In this document: piece by piece, positions 18,217-26,554 of the stretch
Layout: each line of letters starts with the position of its first letter
Numbering within the stretch: the stretch's first letter is position 1
Notes under the pieces: model-generated
What the model saw: the letters and a program-made list of their open reading frames with translations, nothing else
What the model was told of the DNA's origin: nothing
Databases searched by the model: none
Program-made: the position numbers and the translations under genes
From: Halomonas socia
Lineage (GTDB): Bacteria; Pseudomonadota; Gammaproteobacteria; Pseudomonadales; Halomonadaceae
Length of the DNA: 64,000 bases
Assembly: GCF_010977575.1 (NCBI RefSeq)
Contig: NZ_CP048812.1
Span: forward strand, 310,001 to 374,000
Direction: 5' to 3'

Positions 18217-19041
18217 CTAGCGAAGCACGCCTTCTTCTTTCAGCAACTTGAAGATCGCTTCGGCGCCCTGCTCCGCCGAGACGCCCTCGAGTACCTGGCC
18301 GCTGCTGCCCTCCGCCTTGGCGGCGGCGGCCTTGAAGCGATCCCGGGCCGAGGCGGCCTTGACGATCTTCAGGCGCTTGGGCCGCTTGCGGGCCGGCGCC
18401 AGCTGCCACTCGGCCAGTTCCTGGTCGGGCTGGGCGGCCACCGGGATGACCTCGAGCTCGGCCCGACGAGCCGGGCCGAAGGCGCTCTGGCGCGCCACCG
18501 GGGCCGCCCCATCCACGCTGACGATGGCCGGCAGGCGCACCTTGAGGCGCCGCCGCTGGCCCCGCGGGAGGGCCTGCAACAGGGTCGCCACGCCGTTCTC
18601 GACCGTCTCCACCGCGGCCAGACCATTGACCAGCGGCCAACCCAGGCGTTCGGCCAGGGCATAGGGCAGCAGCCCCGAGCCCTCGCCACGCTCGGCCCGG
18701 GCGCCAGTGATCACCAGTTGCGGCGGCGCCGCGGCCAGGTGCTCGGCCAGGGCCGGGATGGCATCGCTGCCCTCGGCCTGCTCCAGCAACGTTAGGGTGT
18801 CCAACCCCATGTCGGCGCCTGCGGCCATGCCTAAATAGCCGCGCAGCGCCGCCTCGCTCTCCTCGCCGCGCGGGCCGGCGTGCAGTAGGCTGACCCGGCT
18901 GCCGGGCAGTTGGCGCTCCAGGCCCAGGGCCAGCTCCAGGCCCCGGGCATCCTGATCGGCGCGGCGCGCGCGCCCGGTGATGGGGTGACGCCCCACCGAG
19001 ACCAGTACCGCCACCTCGATTTCCTGCTGCTCAGGCCGCAT
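18217..19041 (-). CDS. etfB: Electron transfer flavoprotein beta subunit, dimethylglycine cluster type
   Basis: A 274-residue ETF beta-like protein, last gene of the dgc operon. It begins after a short hydrophilic N-terminus with EVAVLVSVGRHPITGRARR, and the fold continues with LVITGARAERGEGSGLLPYALAERLGWP, matching the AMP/FAD-proximal region of the ETF beta family. It would pair with the EtfA encoded just upstream to carry electrons from DgcAB to the respiratory chain through an ETF-quinone reductase. Its start overlaps the etfA stop by 11 nt. In Pseudomonas aeruginosa an ETF pair likewise follows dgcAB (PA5398-PA5401). It is distinct from the housekeeping ETF, being more divergent and with an Arg/Lys-rich C-terminal third. 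Confidence 0.85.
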   Translation of the reverse strand: MRPEQQEIEVAVLVSVGRHPITGRARRADQDARGLELALGLERQLPGSRVSLLHAGPRGEESEAALRGYLGMAAGADMGLDTLTLLEQAEGSDAIPALAEHLAAAPPQLVITGARAERGEGSGLLPYALAERLGWPLVNGLAAVETVENGVATLLQALPRGQRRRLKVRLPAIVSVDGAAPVARQSAFGPARRAELEVIPVAAQPDQELAEWQLAPARKRPKRLKIVKAASARDRFKAAAAKAEGSSGQVLEGVSAEQGAEAIFKLLKEEGVLR

Positions 19042-20345
19042 CGCGCTGCCCTCCTCGCTGCTGTTCCACCTTGGCCACCAGGGCGGCGAGGATCTCGGCG
19101 CTATCGCCGATCACCGCCAGGTCGGCGCGCTTGATCATGTCGCAACCGAGGTCGAGGTTGATGGTCACCACCTTGTCGCAGCTCTGAATGCCCTGCAGGT
19201 GCTGGATGGCCCCGAGATGCCCACTGCCAGGTAGACCCGGGCGGTGACCCAGGTGCCGGTGGCACCCACCTGGCGGTCGCGGGCCATGAAACCGTCGTCC
19301 ACCGCCACCCGGGAGGCGCCTTCCGTGGCCCCCAGCACCTTGGCCGCATGGTGGAAGCCGTCCCAATCCTTGACGCCGTTGCCGCCGGAGAGGATGAACT
19401 CCGCCTCGGCCAGCGCCACCCCGGCGGGATCCACCGCCACCTGCCCCAGATCCTCGATCCGCGACAGGGCGCTGGGAATCGTCTCCCCCAGGCTCACCGG
19501 CGCGGCGGCGTGACGGGTCTCGTCCACCGGCTCGGCGCACTCGGCCAGCACCAGGGCGACCCGCGGCAGGGGACGCTGGATATCCAGGCTCTCCGCCGCG
19601 CCGCGGGCAGTGCAGCGCCAGCCCAATGGCGCCTCGCCATCCGCCTCGATCTGCCAGACGCCGGTGGCGGGTCGCTCGTCTCTCCCCTCACCCAGGCGCA
19701 GCGCCAGGCGCCGCCCCAGGTCGGCCCCGCCCAGGGGCGAGTCGGGCAGCAGCCAGTGGCGCGGCGCCAGCTCCCGCTCCACGGCGGAGAGCGCCGCCAG
19801 CCGCGCCTCGGGGGCAAAACCGGCGTAGGCACCACCATTGATGTGCAGCAGTTGATCGATGCCTGCCTCGCCAAAACCCTGCTCTTTCAGCTCGCCGCTA
19901 CCCTCGCGGTTGTGCTCGCCGAAGACCACCGCCAACACGGCGCCGGGGCGATCGGGGGCGGCATCCGCCAATTGCCGGGCCAGGCCAGCAGGTCGCGATC
20001 ATGGCTGGAGAGTCGCCCGCCTGGCATATCCGGCACCACCGTCACCAGGAAGGCGGGATCCTCGATGGTGACATTACGACGGCGATCCTGGGCTTCCTGG
20101 CGGGCCGCACCCGCCGCCTGGCCACCCTGCTGGGCGCCGCTGCGGTCGATGCGCTTGACGCCATTGGGGCCGATAAAGCCGATGGCACGAGGGTTCTTGC
20201 GTATCACCCCGTTGGGACCCAGCCACTCGCTGGCGGCGCCCCCCTCGATGCCATCAAGGGCTGCCAGTACAGCGGCGTGCTTGGGATGCAGGCGGTTACG
20301 GGCGATCCATTCGCGGCGTGGATCGCGACGACGAATCTCGCTCAT
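19031..20345 (-). pseudogene. etfA: Electron transfer flavoprotein alpha subunit, frame broken twice (possible sequence errors)
   Basis: An ETF alpha-type FAD-binding subunit partnering EtfB. It starts at the ATG at 20345 (MSEIRRRDPRREWIARNRLHP), behind AGGAGGTGAT, with TGATG overlap to dgcB. The protein reads well up to LLAWPG, shifts frame near 19975-19979, continues QLADAAPDRPGAVLAVVFGE through GETIPSALSR and FILSGGNGVKDW, and shifts again at a C-run at 19210-19213 before AIQHLQGIQSCDKVV to the stop. Each shift is repaired by adding one G/C. Repaired, it is about 438 residues and contains the family's FAD-binding C-terminus (LAVGISGAIQHLQG across the second break). No other lesion is seen. 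It is either a recent double frameshift or, more likely, consensus errors. Confidence 0.8.
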
Positions 20346-22357
20346 CAGATCACCTCCTCGGCGGTCTTCCCGGCGGGACGGCGGGTCGCATCGACCGCCT
20401 CGGCGGCCGGACTTTGCATCTGGGCATTCGCCACCAGGGCGTCGGCCACCAGCTCGGCGATATCGCGCACTTCCGCCGTGGCATCCACCACGCCCTCGAG
20501 CATGGCGGTGCACTGGGGGCAGCCCACCGCCACCAGCTCGGCGCCGGTCTGCTTGACGTCGTTCATGCGCATATCGGGGATCCGCCGCTCGCCGGGAATA
20601 TCGGTGATGGGGGCACCACCGCCGCCGCCGCAGCAGCGCGAGCGAAAGCCGGAGCGCTCCATCTCCTTGACCTCGATGCCCAGTGCCTTGAGCACGTTGC
20701 GCGGCGCATCAAACTCGCCGTTGTAGCGGCCCAGATAGCAGGGGTCGTGATAGGTGACGCTGCCGCCCTTCCAGGGGGCGAAGTGCAGGCGCCCCGCCTC
20801 GAACAGCTCGGCGATATAGGTGCTGTGGTGGCATACCTCATAGACACCGCCCAGCTCGCCGTACTCGTTACCCAGCACATGGAAACTGTGGGGATCACAG
20901 GTGACGATGCGCTGGAAGCGGTACTGGGCCAGGGTGGCGATATTGCGCTTGGCCAGCGACTGGAAGGTCGCCTCGTCGCCCAGGCGCCGCGCCACGTCGC
21001 CGCTGTCGCGCTCTTCAACGCCGAGCACCGCGAACTCCACCTCGGCGGCGCGCAGCACCTTGACCAGGGCGCGCAGGGTGCGTTGGTTACGCATATCGAA
21101 GGCGCCGTCGCCCAACCACAGCAGCACTTCGGCCTGCTTGACATCCGCCATCAGCGGCAGCTCGAGGTCCGCCGCCCAGTGCAGCCGCGAGCCGGGATCG
21201 AAGCCACCGGGATTGTCGGTGGCGATCAGGTTGTCGAGCACCTCGGCGCCCTTGTTGGGGGTCTGGCCCCGCTCCAGGGTCAGGTGGCGGCGCATGTCGA
21301 CGATGGCGTCGACGTGCTCGATCATCATCGGGCACTCCTCCACGCAGGCGCGGCAGGTGGTGCAGGACCACAGGGTTTCGGCGTCCACCAGGGCCTTGCC
21401 TTCGCGAGCCACTATGGGACCGTGTGGGTCGCCGCGGTGCTCTCCAACCGATTTTCCTGGATAAGGGCTGCCGGCATAGTGCGCATCGCTGCCGCCGGCC
21501 AGGCCGACGACCATGTCCTGGATCAGCTTCTTGGGATTGAGCGGCTGGCCGGCGGCGAAGGCCGGGCAGACCGCTTCGCAGCGACCGCACTGCACGCAGG
21601 CGTCGAAACCGAGCAGCTGGTTCCAGGTGAAGTCGCTGGGCTTCTCGACACCCAGGGGCGCCGCCTCGTTCTCCAGGTCCAGCGCCTTGAGGCCGGTGGA
21701 GCGGTTGCCCTCACCCCCTTTCGTGGAAAAACGCTCGGCGCGGCGATGGAAGGCCAAATGCAAAGCGCCGGCAAAGGCGTGCTTCATCGGCCCGCCCCAG
21801 GTCATGCCGAAGAACATCTCGCCCAGGCCCCAGGCCAACACCGCGGCCAGCGCCAAGGCGAGGATCCAACTGCCAGCTCCTTGTAGAAAGCCTTCGGGAA
21901 GTACGCCTACCGTCGGCAGGGTAATCAGGAAGACGCTCAACGAAAACGCCATCAGGCTTTTCGGCAGCCGCATCCACGGCCCCTTCGAAAGCCGCGCGGG
22001 CGGGTTGCGGCGACGCCGGGCTACGAACAGGCTGCCCACGAACATGGCGGTACTGGCCAGGAGCAGCAGCCCGCCGAGGACGGGGTTAGCCAATCCCAGA
22101 CCATGCACCAGGATCATCAGTACGGCCGCCGCGACGAAGCCACCGGCAGTGGCCACGTGGGTGTTGGACATCACCTTGTCGCGCCCCACTACATGGTGCA
22201 GGTCCACCAGGTAGCGACGCGGCATGGCGGCCAGGCCCTTGAGCAGCGGCACGGCGGAGGGCCGCCCCTGGCGCCACAGGCGAACTCGCCGAATGGCGCC
22301 GATCACCGCCAGCGCCAGGGCTGAGAAGATGAGTATCGGCAGTAGGGTCTCGAGCAT
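20345..22357 (-). CDS. dgcB: Dimethylglycine demethylation subunit DgcB, membrane FeS protein
   Basis: A 670-residue Fe-S oxidoreductase that works with DgcA. The N-terminal third has about five membrane helices (MLETLLPILIFSALALAVIG at the start). Two [4Fe-4S] ferredoxin motifs follow (CVQCGRCEAVCPAF and CTTCRACVEECPMM), then two CCG domains of the heterodisulfide-reductase type, the second ending CCGGGGGAP. This architecture fits electron transfer from the flavoprotein DgcA to a membrane or ETF acceptor. The start ATG has GAGG upstream. The gene is separated from dgcA by about 209 bp that contain an unusual heptanucleotide array, and its stop overlaps the etfA start. The assignment rests on order and domains matching P. 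aeruginosa PA5399. Confidence 0.9.
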   Translation of the reverse strand: MLETLLPILIFSALALAVIGAIRRVRLWRQGRPSAVPLLKGLAAMPRRYLVDLHHVVGRDKVMSNTHVATAGGFVAAAVLMILVHGLGLANPVLGGLLLLASTAMFVGSLFVARRRRNPPARLSKGPWMRLPKSLMAFSLSVFLITLPTVGVLPEGFLQGAGSWILALALAAVLAWGLGEMFFGMTWGGPMKHAFAGALHLAFHRRAERFSTKGGEGNRSTGLKALDLENEAAPLGVEKPSDFTWNQLLGFDACVQCGRCEAVCPAFAAGQPLNPKKLIQDMVVGLAGGSDAHYAGSPYPGKSVGEHRGDPHGPIVAREGKALVDAETLWSCTTCRACVEECPMMIEHVDAIVDMRRHLTLERGQTPNKGAEVLDNLIATDNPGGFDPGSRLHWAADLELPLMADVKQAEVLLWLGDGAFDMRNQRTLRALVKVLRAAEVEFAVLGVEERDSGDVARRLGDEATFQSLAKRNIATLAQYRFQRIVTCDPHSFHVLGNEYGELGGVYEVCHHSTYIAELFEAGRLHFAPWKGGSVTYHDPCYLGRYNGEFDAPRNVLKALGIEVKEMERSGFRSRCCGGGGGAPITDIPGERRIPDMRMNDVKQTGAELVAVGCPQCTAMLEGVVDATAEVRDIAELVADALVANAQMQSPAAEAVDATRRPAGKTAEEVI

Positions 22358-22401
22358 GGTGGCAACCTCAGTAATCGGGCTACGGGCTACGGCTGCATGA
22401 T

Positions 22402-22548
22402 GGCTCGTGGCTCGTGGCTCGTTGCCCGCAGCTCGTAGCTCGTAGCTCGTAGCTCGTGGCTCGTGGCTCGTTGCCCGCAGCTCGTAGCTCGTAGCTCGTA
22501 GCTCGTAGCTCGTAGCTCGTGGCTCGTGGCTCGTTGCCCGCAGCTCGT
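22402..22548. repeat. Array of 21 heptanucleotide units (NGCTCGT) between dgcA and dgcB
   Basis: Twenty-one contiguous 7-nt units. Three variants occur: GGCTCGT, AGCTCGT and the diverged TGCCCGC. The order is GGG-T-AAAA-GG-T-AAAAAA-GG-T-A, so the block GG-T-A(n) repeats three times with 4, 6 and 1 A-units. Each AGCTCGT junction holds an AGCT palindrome. On the transcribed minus strand the unit reads ACGAGCT. It lies wholly in the dgcA-dgcB gap. Function unknown; see findings. Confidence 0.95.
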
Positions 22549-22566
22549 AGCTGACGCGAAGCGTCT

Positions 22567-24642
22567 TTAAAAGTCCTTGCAGATCCGCAGGGCATCGTAG
22601 ATGGCCGCATGGGTGTTACGCGGCGCGGTGCAGTCGCCCAGGCGGAACAGCAGGAAACCGTCGCCTCCCTCCTCCACCAGGCAGGGCTGCGCCTGGGTAG
22701 CGTAGAGCACCTCCAGGTCCAGCTGGCCCTTGTTGCGGGACTGCTCCTTGAGGGCGTAGTAGAGCGCCTCGTCGGGACGCACGCCGTTCTCCACCACCAC
22801 CTGGTCGATCACCCGCTCCTCCTGAGCGCCGGTGTACTCGTTCTCGAGCACCGCCACTAGGCCGTCGCCCTCGCGGTAGACCTTGTGCAGCATCAGGTCG
22901 GAGGTCATGACCACCTCCTTCTCGTAGAGGCTGCGGTAGTAAGTCGGGAAGGTGGTGCCGCCCACCGCAGCGCCCGGCTTGATATCGTCGGTGACGATCT
23001 CCACCTTGGCGCCCTTGTCGGCGAGGAAATCCGCTGCCGAGACACCGGAGAACTCGCAGATGGCGTCAAAGATCAGCACGTTCTTGCCCGGGGCCACCTT
23101 GCCGGACAGCACGTCCCAGGTGCTGACCACCAGGCTCTCCTCGGCATCCTCCGAGTAGCCCCACTCCGGGTACTGGCTGAGGAAGGGCTGGCCACCGGTG
23201 GCCAGCACCACGATATCAGGGCGCAGGTCGAGCAGGGTCGCCTCGTCGGCACGGGTACCCAGGCGCAGGTCGACCTTGAGCCGCGCCAGCTCCAGTTGGT
23301 ACCAGCGGGTAATGCCGGCGATCTGGTCACGCTGCGGGGCCTGGGCGGCGATGGTGATCTGCCCACCCAGAGCCTCCGCGGCCTCGAACAGGGTGACGTC
23401 GTGGCCGCGTTCGGCAGCGACGCGGGCCGCCTCCATGCCGCCGGGGCCCCCGCCCACCACCACGACCTTGCGCTTGGCGCCCTCGCTCTTCTCGATGATA
23501 TGGGGCAGGCCCATGTACTCCCGAGAGGTGGCGGCGTTCTGGATGCACAGCACGTCGAGGCCCTGGTACTGGCGGTCGATGCAGTAGTTGGCGCCCACGC
23601 ACTGCTTGATCTGGTCGACCTGCCCCATCTTGATCTTGGCGATGATATGCGGATCGGCGATATGCGCCCGGGTCATGCCCACCAGGTCCACATAGCCGCC
23701 TTCCAGGATACGCTGGGCCTGGTTGGGGTCCTTGATGTTCTGGGCGTGGATCACCGGCACGCTGACCACGTCCTTGATGCCCGCCGCCAGGTGCAGGAAG
23801 GGCTCCGGCGGGTAGGACATGTTGGGAATGACGTTGGCGAGCGTGTTGTGGGTGTCGCAGCCGGAGCCGATCACGCCGAAGAAGTCCACCATGCCGGTGG
23901 CATCGTAGTAGGCGGCGATCTGCTTCATGTCGTCGTGGGAGAGGCCGTCCGGATGAAACTCGTCGCCACAGATGCGCATGCCCACCACGAAGTCGTCGCC
24001 GACCTCGGCGCGCACCGCCTTGAGCACCTCCATGCCGAAGCGCATGCGGTTCTCGAAGCTGCCGCCCCACTGGTCCTCGCGCTTGTTGACCCGCGGACTC
24101 CAGAACTGGTCGATCAGGTGCTGGTGCACGGCGGAGAGCTCGACGCCGTCGAGGCCGCCTTCCTTGGCCCGGCGCGCGGCCTGGGCGAAATCACCGATGA
24201 TGCGCCGGATCTCCTCCTCCTCGATGGTCTTGCAGGTGGAGCGGTGCACCGGCTCGCGTATCCCCGAGGGCGACACCAGGGCCGGCCAGTCGAAGCCGTC
24301 CCAGCGCGAACGGCGCCCCATATGGGTGATCTGGATCATGATCTTGCCGCCGTGCTGGTGGACGGCTCTAGAGAGGTTCTGGAAGTGCGGAATGATGCGG
24401 TCGGTGGCGAGGTTAACCGAGCTCCACCAGCCCTGGGGGCTGTCAATGGAGACCACCGAGGAGCCGCCGCAGATGCACAGGCCACAGCCGCCCTTGGCCT
24501 TCTCCTCGTAGTACCTGACGTAGCGGTCGGTGGTCATGCCGCCGTCGGTGGCGTGCACCTCGGCGTGGGCGGTGCTGACCACGCGATTGCGAATGGTCAG
24601 CTTGCCGATCTGGATCGGCTCGAAGATCGCGTCGAATGCCAT
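22567..24642 (-). CDS. dgcA: Dimethylglycine demethylation protein DgcA, FMN/FeS/FAD oxidoreductase
   Basis: A 691-residue enzyme of the trimethylamine-dehydrogenase/2,4-dienoyl-CoA-reductase family, here probably demethylating dimethylglycine to sarcosine. The ATG at 24642 has AGGAGG 5 nt upstream; the frame runs on upstream through the next gene but is not coding there. Domains: an FMN TIM barrel (about 1-370, IFEPIQIGKLTIRNRVVSTA), an FeS segment QCVGANYCIDRQYQ then LCIQNA, and an FAD/NAD(P) domain starting VVVVGGGPGGMEAARVAAE. The FeS segment has Ala where trimethylamine dehydrogenase has its middle Cys (C-x2-C-x2-C). It is the start of the dgcA-dgcB-etfA-etfB set and lies 10 bp after the DUF5943-like gene. 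Confidence 0.9.
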   Translation of the reverse strand: MAFDAIFEPIQIGKLTIRNRVVSTAHAEVHATDGGMTTDRYVRYYEEKAKGGCGLCICGGSSVVSIDSPQGWWSSVNLATDRIIPHFQNLSRAVHQHGGKIMIQITHMGRRSRWDGFDWPALVSPSGIREPVHRSTCKTIEEEEIRRIIGDFAQAARRAKEGGLDGVELSAVHQHLIDQFWSPRVNKREDQWGGSFENRMRFGMEVLKAVRAEVGDDFVVGMRICGDEFHPDGLSHDDMKQIAAYYDATGMVDFFGVIGSGCDTHNTLANVIPNMSYPPEPFLHLAAGIKDVVSVPVIHAQNIKDPNQAQRILEGGYVDLVGMTRAHIADPHIIAKIKMGQVDQIKQCVGANYCIDRQYQGLDVLCIQNAATSREYMGLPHIIEKSEGAKRKVVVVGGGPGGMEAARVAAERGHDVTLFEAAEALGGQITIAAQAPQRDQIAGITRWYQLELARLKVDLRLGTRADEATLLDLRPDIVVLATGGQPFLSQYPEWGYSEDAEESLVVSTWDVLSGKVAPGKNVLIFDAICEFSGVSAADFLADKGAKVEIVTDDIKPGAAVGGTTFPTYYRSLYEKEVVMTSDLMLHKVYREGDGLVAVLENEYTGAQEERVIDQVVVENGVRPDEALYYALKEQSRNKGQLDLEVLYATQAQPCLVEEGGDGFLLFRLGDCTAPRNTHAAIYDALRICKDF

Positions 24643-24652
24643 GAAAACCTCC

Positions 24653-25198
24653 TCAACCCCGGGCGTCGGGCAGCGGCTGGACGGTGAAAATGCCCACCTC
24701 GCAGCCGGGCTCGGCGGCGCTCCGGGTCTGCTCGGCGACGGTGCGCAGCGCGCTTCCACGTGCGGCGAGGATCTGGTCCATGGCCCCGGCGAACCAGCCG
24801 GTGAACATGTACTCCTCCTTGTGTCCAGTCTTGCCCAGTTGATAGACGAAGGCGCTGTGCTCCAGGCGTACCCGAGCGGTGCCGGCATCGAGGTTGATGT
24901 CTTCGGTGACGAACTTGCCCCAGCCACGCTGGGAGAGACGCGTCATATAGTGCTCGAAGACGTCGACACCCTCGAGGCCATGGCATTCGGCTTCCTTCTC
25001 GCACCAGTGCCAGGCGCTCTTGTAGCCGGCGTGGTAGAGAATCTCGGCGTACTTATCCACGCCCAGCGCATCGGCGACGGCAGTGTGGTTGTTGATAAAG
25101 AAGTGGCGCGGCACATAGAGCATCGGCAGGGCGTCGGTGGTCCAGACGCCGGTCTCGCTATCCACCTCGATGGGCAGTTCGGGGGCCAGTTTGGTCAC
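24653..25198 (-). CDS. DUF5943/4-vinyl-reductase-like protein of the dimethylglycine operon
   Basis: A 181-residue conserved protein of unknown function, equivalent by position and sequence style to P. aeruginosa PA5397. GTG at 25198 is chosen because AGGA lies 8 nt upstream and the homologous region starts there (VTKLAPELPIEVDSETGVW); ATGs further upstream give a low-complexity Ser/Thr/Gln extension. Features include VPRHFFINNHTAVADALG, YHAGYKSAWHWCEKEAE, and a C-terminal AGAMDQILAARG, resembling the small-molecule-binding V4R fold. It sits 10 bp before dgcA, so it is tightly coupled to dimethylglycine breakdown. It could bind a ligand or help mature an enzyme; neither is shown. Confidence 0.8.
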   Translation of the reverse strand: MTKLAPELPIEVDSETGVWTTDALPMLYVPRHFFINNHTAVADALGVDKYAEILYHAGYKSAWHWCEKEAECHGLEGVDVFEHYMTRLSQRGWGKFVTEDINLDAGTARVRLEHSAFVYQLGKTGHKEEYMFTGWFAGAMDQILAARGSALRTVAEQTRSAAEPGCEVGIFTVQPLPDARG

Positions 25199-25364
25199 GG
25201 TCGAATTCCTAGAATCTTGCTGATTGTTTTGAAGTGGCGAAGCAGTGGTCGTTGCCGACATCGCTCGGGGCTGATCCGGGGGCAGGTCTGCGAGGAGGCG
25301 CTGTGAACCCATCCCTGGGCGCTACCTTGCGCCATCCATGGCGCAAACCTCCTCTTCTACCTAC

Positions 25365-25427
25365 CCCCGGCGCCCCTCGCTATGGTGCCGGAGCTGCTGG
25401 ACCGACAGGCCCCGGCGCTCCTCGCTA
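25365..25427. repeat. Pair of 18-nt direct repeats upstream of the DUF5943-like gene
   Basis: CCCCGGCGCCCCTCGCTA at 25365 recurs with one mismatch at 25410 (CCCCGGCGCTCCTCGCTA), 45 nt apart. A palindrome TGCGCCA-N4-TGGCGCA lies just before, around 25328-25345. Both are in the about 250-bp gap between the dipeptidase and DUF5943-like genes. Confidence 0.6.
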
Positions 25428-25450
25428 CAGGGCTATCTCAGCCGCTATCG

Positions 25451-26428
25451 TCACTCGCCCCAAACATCCTTGAGTACCCGTACCCAGTTCTCGCCCATGA
25501 TCTTGCGCACCTGGGGCTCGCTGAAGCCGCGGCGCAGCAGCGCCTCGGTGAGATTGGGGAACTCGCCGATGGTACGGATGCCCTCGGGGTTGATGATCTT
25601 GCCAAAGCTGGTCAGGCGGCGGGCGTAGCCCTTGTCGTGGGTCAGCCACTCGAAGAAATCCTGGCCGTGGCCCTGGGTGAAGTCGGTACCGATGCCGATG
25701 GCGTCCTCGCCGACGATATTCATCACGTACTCGATGGCCTCGACATAGTCGTCGACGGTGGCGTCGATGCCGGCGCGCAGGAAGGGGGTGAACATGGTCA
25801 CGCCGACGAAGCCGCCGTGGTCGGCGATGAACTTGAGCTCCTCGTCGGACTTGTTGCGCGGATGCTCCTTGAGGCCCGAGGGCAGGCAGTGGGAGTAGCA
25901 GACCGGCTTCTGGGATTCGAGGATGACTTCCTCGGAGGTCTTGCCGCCCACGTGGGAGAGGTCGCACATGATGCCGACGCGGTTCATCTCGGCAACGATC
26001 TCGCGGCCGAAACCGGACAGGCCGCCGTCGCGCTCATAGCAGCCGGTACCCACCAGGTTCTGGGTGTTGTAGCACAGCTGCACGATACCCACACCGAGCT
26101 GCTTGAAGACCTCGACATAGCCGATCTGGTCCTCGAAGGCGTGGGCGTTCTGGAAGCCATAGATGATGCCGGTCTTGCCCTCCTCCTTGGCCCGGCTGAT
26201 ATCGGCAGTGGTGCGCACCGGGCGCACCAGGTCGCTGCACTCGGCCATCAGATGGTTGGACTTGACGATATTGTCGACGGTGGCCTGGAACCCCTCCCAC
26301 ACCGAGACGGTGCAGTTGGCGGCGGTGAGGCCGCCGCGACGCATATCCTCGAGCAGCTCGCGGTTCCATTTGGCGATGATCAGGCCGTCGATGACGACGG
26401 CGTCGTTATGCAGGTCGAGCGGGGACAT
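25451..26428 (-). CDS. M19 membrane-dipeptidase-like protein of the betaine catabolic cluster
   Basis: A 325-residue amidohydrolase-fold protein of peptidase family M19 (renal dipeptidase), equivalent to P. aeruginosa PA5396 in the same cluster. Family elements are visible: YGFQNAHAF (Glu ligand position occupied by Gln-Asn), MCDLSHVGGKTSEEV (second-half His), CYSHCLPSG, and GIGTDFTQGHGQDFFEW near the C-terminus. The usual N-terminal metal motif IDGHND reads IDGLII, while HND occurs a few residues earlier, so canonical dinuclear zinc binding is doubtful. No signal peptide is present, so it is cytoplasmic. In this setting it may act on a betaine-related compound rather than on dipeptides; this is a guess. 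Confidence 0.85.
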   Translation of the reverse strand: MSPLDLHNDAVVIDGLIIAKWNRELLEDMRRGGLTAANCTVSVWEGFQATVDNIVKSNHLMAECSDLVRPVRTTADISRAKEEGKTGIIYGFQNAHAFEDQIGYVEVFKQLGVGIVQLCYNTQNLVGTGCYERDGGLSGFGREIVAEMNRVGIMCDLSHVGGKTSEEVILESQKPVCYSHCLPSGLKEHPRNKSDEELKFIADHGGFVGVTMFTPFLRAGIDATVDDYVEAIEYVMNIVGEDAIGIGTDFTQGHGQDFFEWLTHDKGYARRLTSFGKIINPEGIRTIGEFPNLTEALLRRGFSEPQVRKIMGENWVRVLKDVWGE

Positions 26429-26554
26429 GGAGGTTGCTCCGGCAGTGACGTGGACTTGCCGGCAGCATAGCGCCGCCCTGGCCGCGGGCGACGCTTGGAA
26501 ACGACGGGGGAAATCCCAAAAGCGTCATGGCTGTCGCAATCTCGATAGCCGCGC

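Noticed and set aside
22402-22548. CRISPR array
   Set aside because: Units are only 7 nt with no unique spacers and no cas genes nearby.
22885-24687. A 600-codon plus-strand frame opposite dgcA
   Set aside because: Composition is a mirror of the dgcA codon bias; no domain or ribosome-binding site.
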